DNA from: an uncultured Asticcacaulis sp.
Lineage (GTDB): Bacteria; Pseudomonadota; Alphaproteobacteria; Caulobacterales; Caulobacteraceae
DNA length: 42,448 nucleotides
Direction of reading: 5' to 3'
NCBI GenBank assembly: GCA_946482045.1
Contig: CAMLPZ010000002.1
Coordinates: 1-42,448 of the forward strand
Each line of letters begins with the position of its first letter. Position 1 is the stretch's first letter. Below the pieces are notes generated by a model, which was given only the letters and a program-made list of their open reading frames with translations, did not search any database and was not told the origin of the DNA. Positions 42,165 through 42,448 of the stretch are shown here, one piece after another. The position numbers were made by a program, and so were the translations under genes.

Positions 42165-42338
42165 ATGAACAAGGTGACCAGCTTCATTACCGGCTTCTGG
42201 AATGGTTTCTTTCACGTGACGCCAAAGAAGACAGCCATGCGCGGCGAGCGCAAGATCCGCAACAATCTCGATGACGATCAGGTCGATTCTATGATCGATG
42301 AGAGCTTTCCGGCCAGCGATCCGCCCAGCACCTACTGA
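42165..42338 (+). CDS. Small conserved protein with DESFPASDPPS motif
   Basis: Small protein of 57 residues from the ATG at 42165 with GGGAG upstream; the ATG at 42144 is less likely because it lacks a ribosome site. The C-terminus holds MIDESFPASDPPSTY. I recall the DESFPASDPPS signature from many small proteins of alphaproteobacteria with unknown function. The N-terminal part (FITGFWNGFFHVTPKKT) is amphipathic rather than a clear membrane helix. It follows the small membrane protein on the same strand and could be in one operon with it. Its 3' end overlaps the convergent gene at 42332 by 7 bases. Confidence 0.72.
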   Translation: MNKVTSFITGFWNGFFHVTPKKTAMRGERKIRNNLDDDQVDSMIDESFPASDPPSTY

Positions 42339-42448
42339 CCTGCGTACTGCTGAATATTCGACGGAATAATCAGCTCATAAGGCACCCAGTCATAAAGCTC
42401 TGCATAGTCCTTGCTGACAAACTTCTTGGCGTCGGCAAGGGCTTGCGC
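42332..42448 (-). CDS. 3' end of an unidentified gene, cut by the window edge
   Basis: On the minus strand an open frame runs from the window edge to a TAG at 42332-42334 and encodes the last 38 residues, ending LYDWVPYELIIPSNIQQYAGQ in part. Codon use is normal for the region, so it is probably a real gene that continues beyond 42448. I do not recognise the product. Confidence 0.6.
   Translation of the reverse strand, partial: AQALADAKKFVSKDYAELYDWVPYELIIPSNIQQYAGQ

Noticed and set aside
1..42448. CRISPR arrays, tRNA or rRNA genes
   Set aside because: No regularly spaced repeats and no RNA gene signatures were noticed.

Overview
The window reads as chromosomal DNA of an alphaproteobacterium. 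I infer Caulobacterales (Caulobacter/Asticcacaulis-like) from the moderately high GC, the gene families and the style of the IS66 and IS630 elements; the genus is not proven. No rRNA, tRNA or CRISPR array was seen.

Layout. (1) 51-6984, minus strand: a tripartite RND efflux operon (adaptor, pump, outer-membrane factor) followed by metK, which has its own AT-rich palindromic operator candidate. (2) 7245-26834, plus strand: a long one-direction surface-polysaccharide locus. It holds gmd and rmd (GDP-mannose to GDP-4-keto-6-deoxymannose to GDP-D-rhamnose), another sugar-nucleotide epimerase, a hexapeptide acyltransferase, an endonuclease/exonuclease/phosphatase-fold protein, three putative glycosyltransferases, a probable beta-propeller protein, a heptose-1-phosphate nucleotidyltransferase fused to a heptose bisphosphate phosphatase, the Wzm/Wzt ABC exporter, an AGE-family epimerase/isomerase, a GDP-fucose-synthase-like reductase, a heptose-7-phosphate kinase, a DegT-type aminotransferase and an FAD oxidoreductase. 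(3) About 27000-30480: an IS630-family element interrupted by a complete IS66-family element with a perfect 8-bp target duplication. (4) 30548-36269, minus strand: a WcbI-like protein, cysNC, cysD, an L,D-transpeptidase-fold protein and cysQ. (5) 36381-42448: a secreted amidase, a second AGE-family isomerase divergent from manC, a membrane protein overlapping a winged-helix regulator, a non-coding stretch with a perfect 65-bp tandem duplication, two small proteins, and the 3' end of an unidentified gene.

How the parts may work together. manC and one or both AGE proteins could supply GDP-mannose. gmd/rmd would turn it into GDP-D-rhamnose. The kinase and the nucleotidyltransferase-phosphatase fusion would make GDP-D-glycero-D-manno-heptose, although no gmhA isomerase is present. 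The Fcl-like reductase, aminotransferase and FAD enzyme could modify a sugar further. The glycosyltransferases would assemble a glycan on a lipid carrier, and Wzm/Wzt would export it, as for ABC-dependent O-antigens or capsules. The WcbI-like protein beyond the insertion elements probably belongs to the same locus. CysD/CysNC make PAPS and CysQ clears PAP, so sulfation of the glycan is possible, but no sulfotransferase was seen.

The strongest directly visible results are the nested insertion elements, the frameshifts and 17-bp hairpin inside the IS66 element, a two-hairpin dispersed repeat, the sharp base-composition change inside wzm, and the 65-bp tandem duplication. The most interesting biology is the unusual mix of GDP-heptose, GDP-rhamnose and uncharacterised enzymes in one ABC-exported polysaccharide locus.
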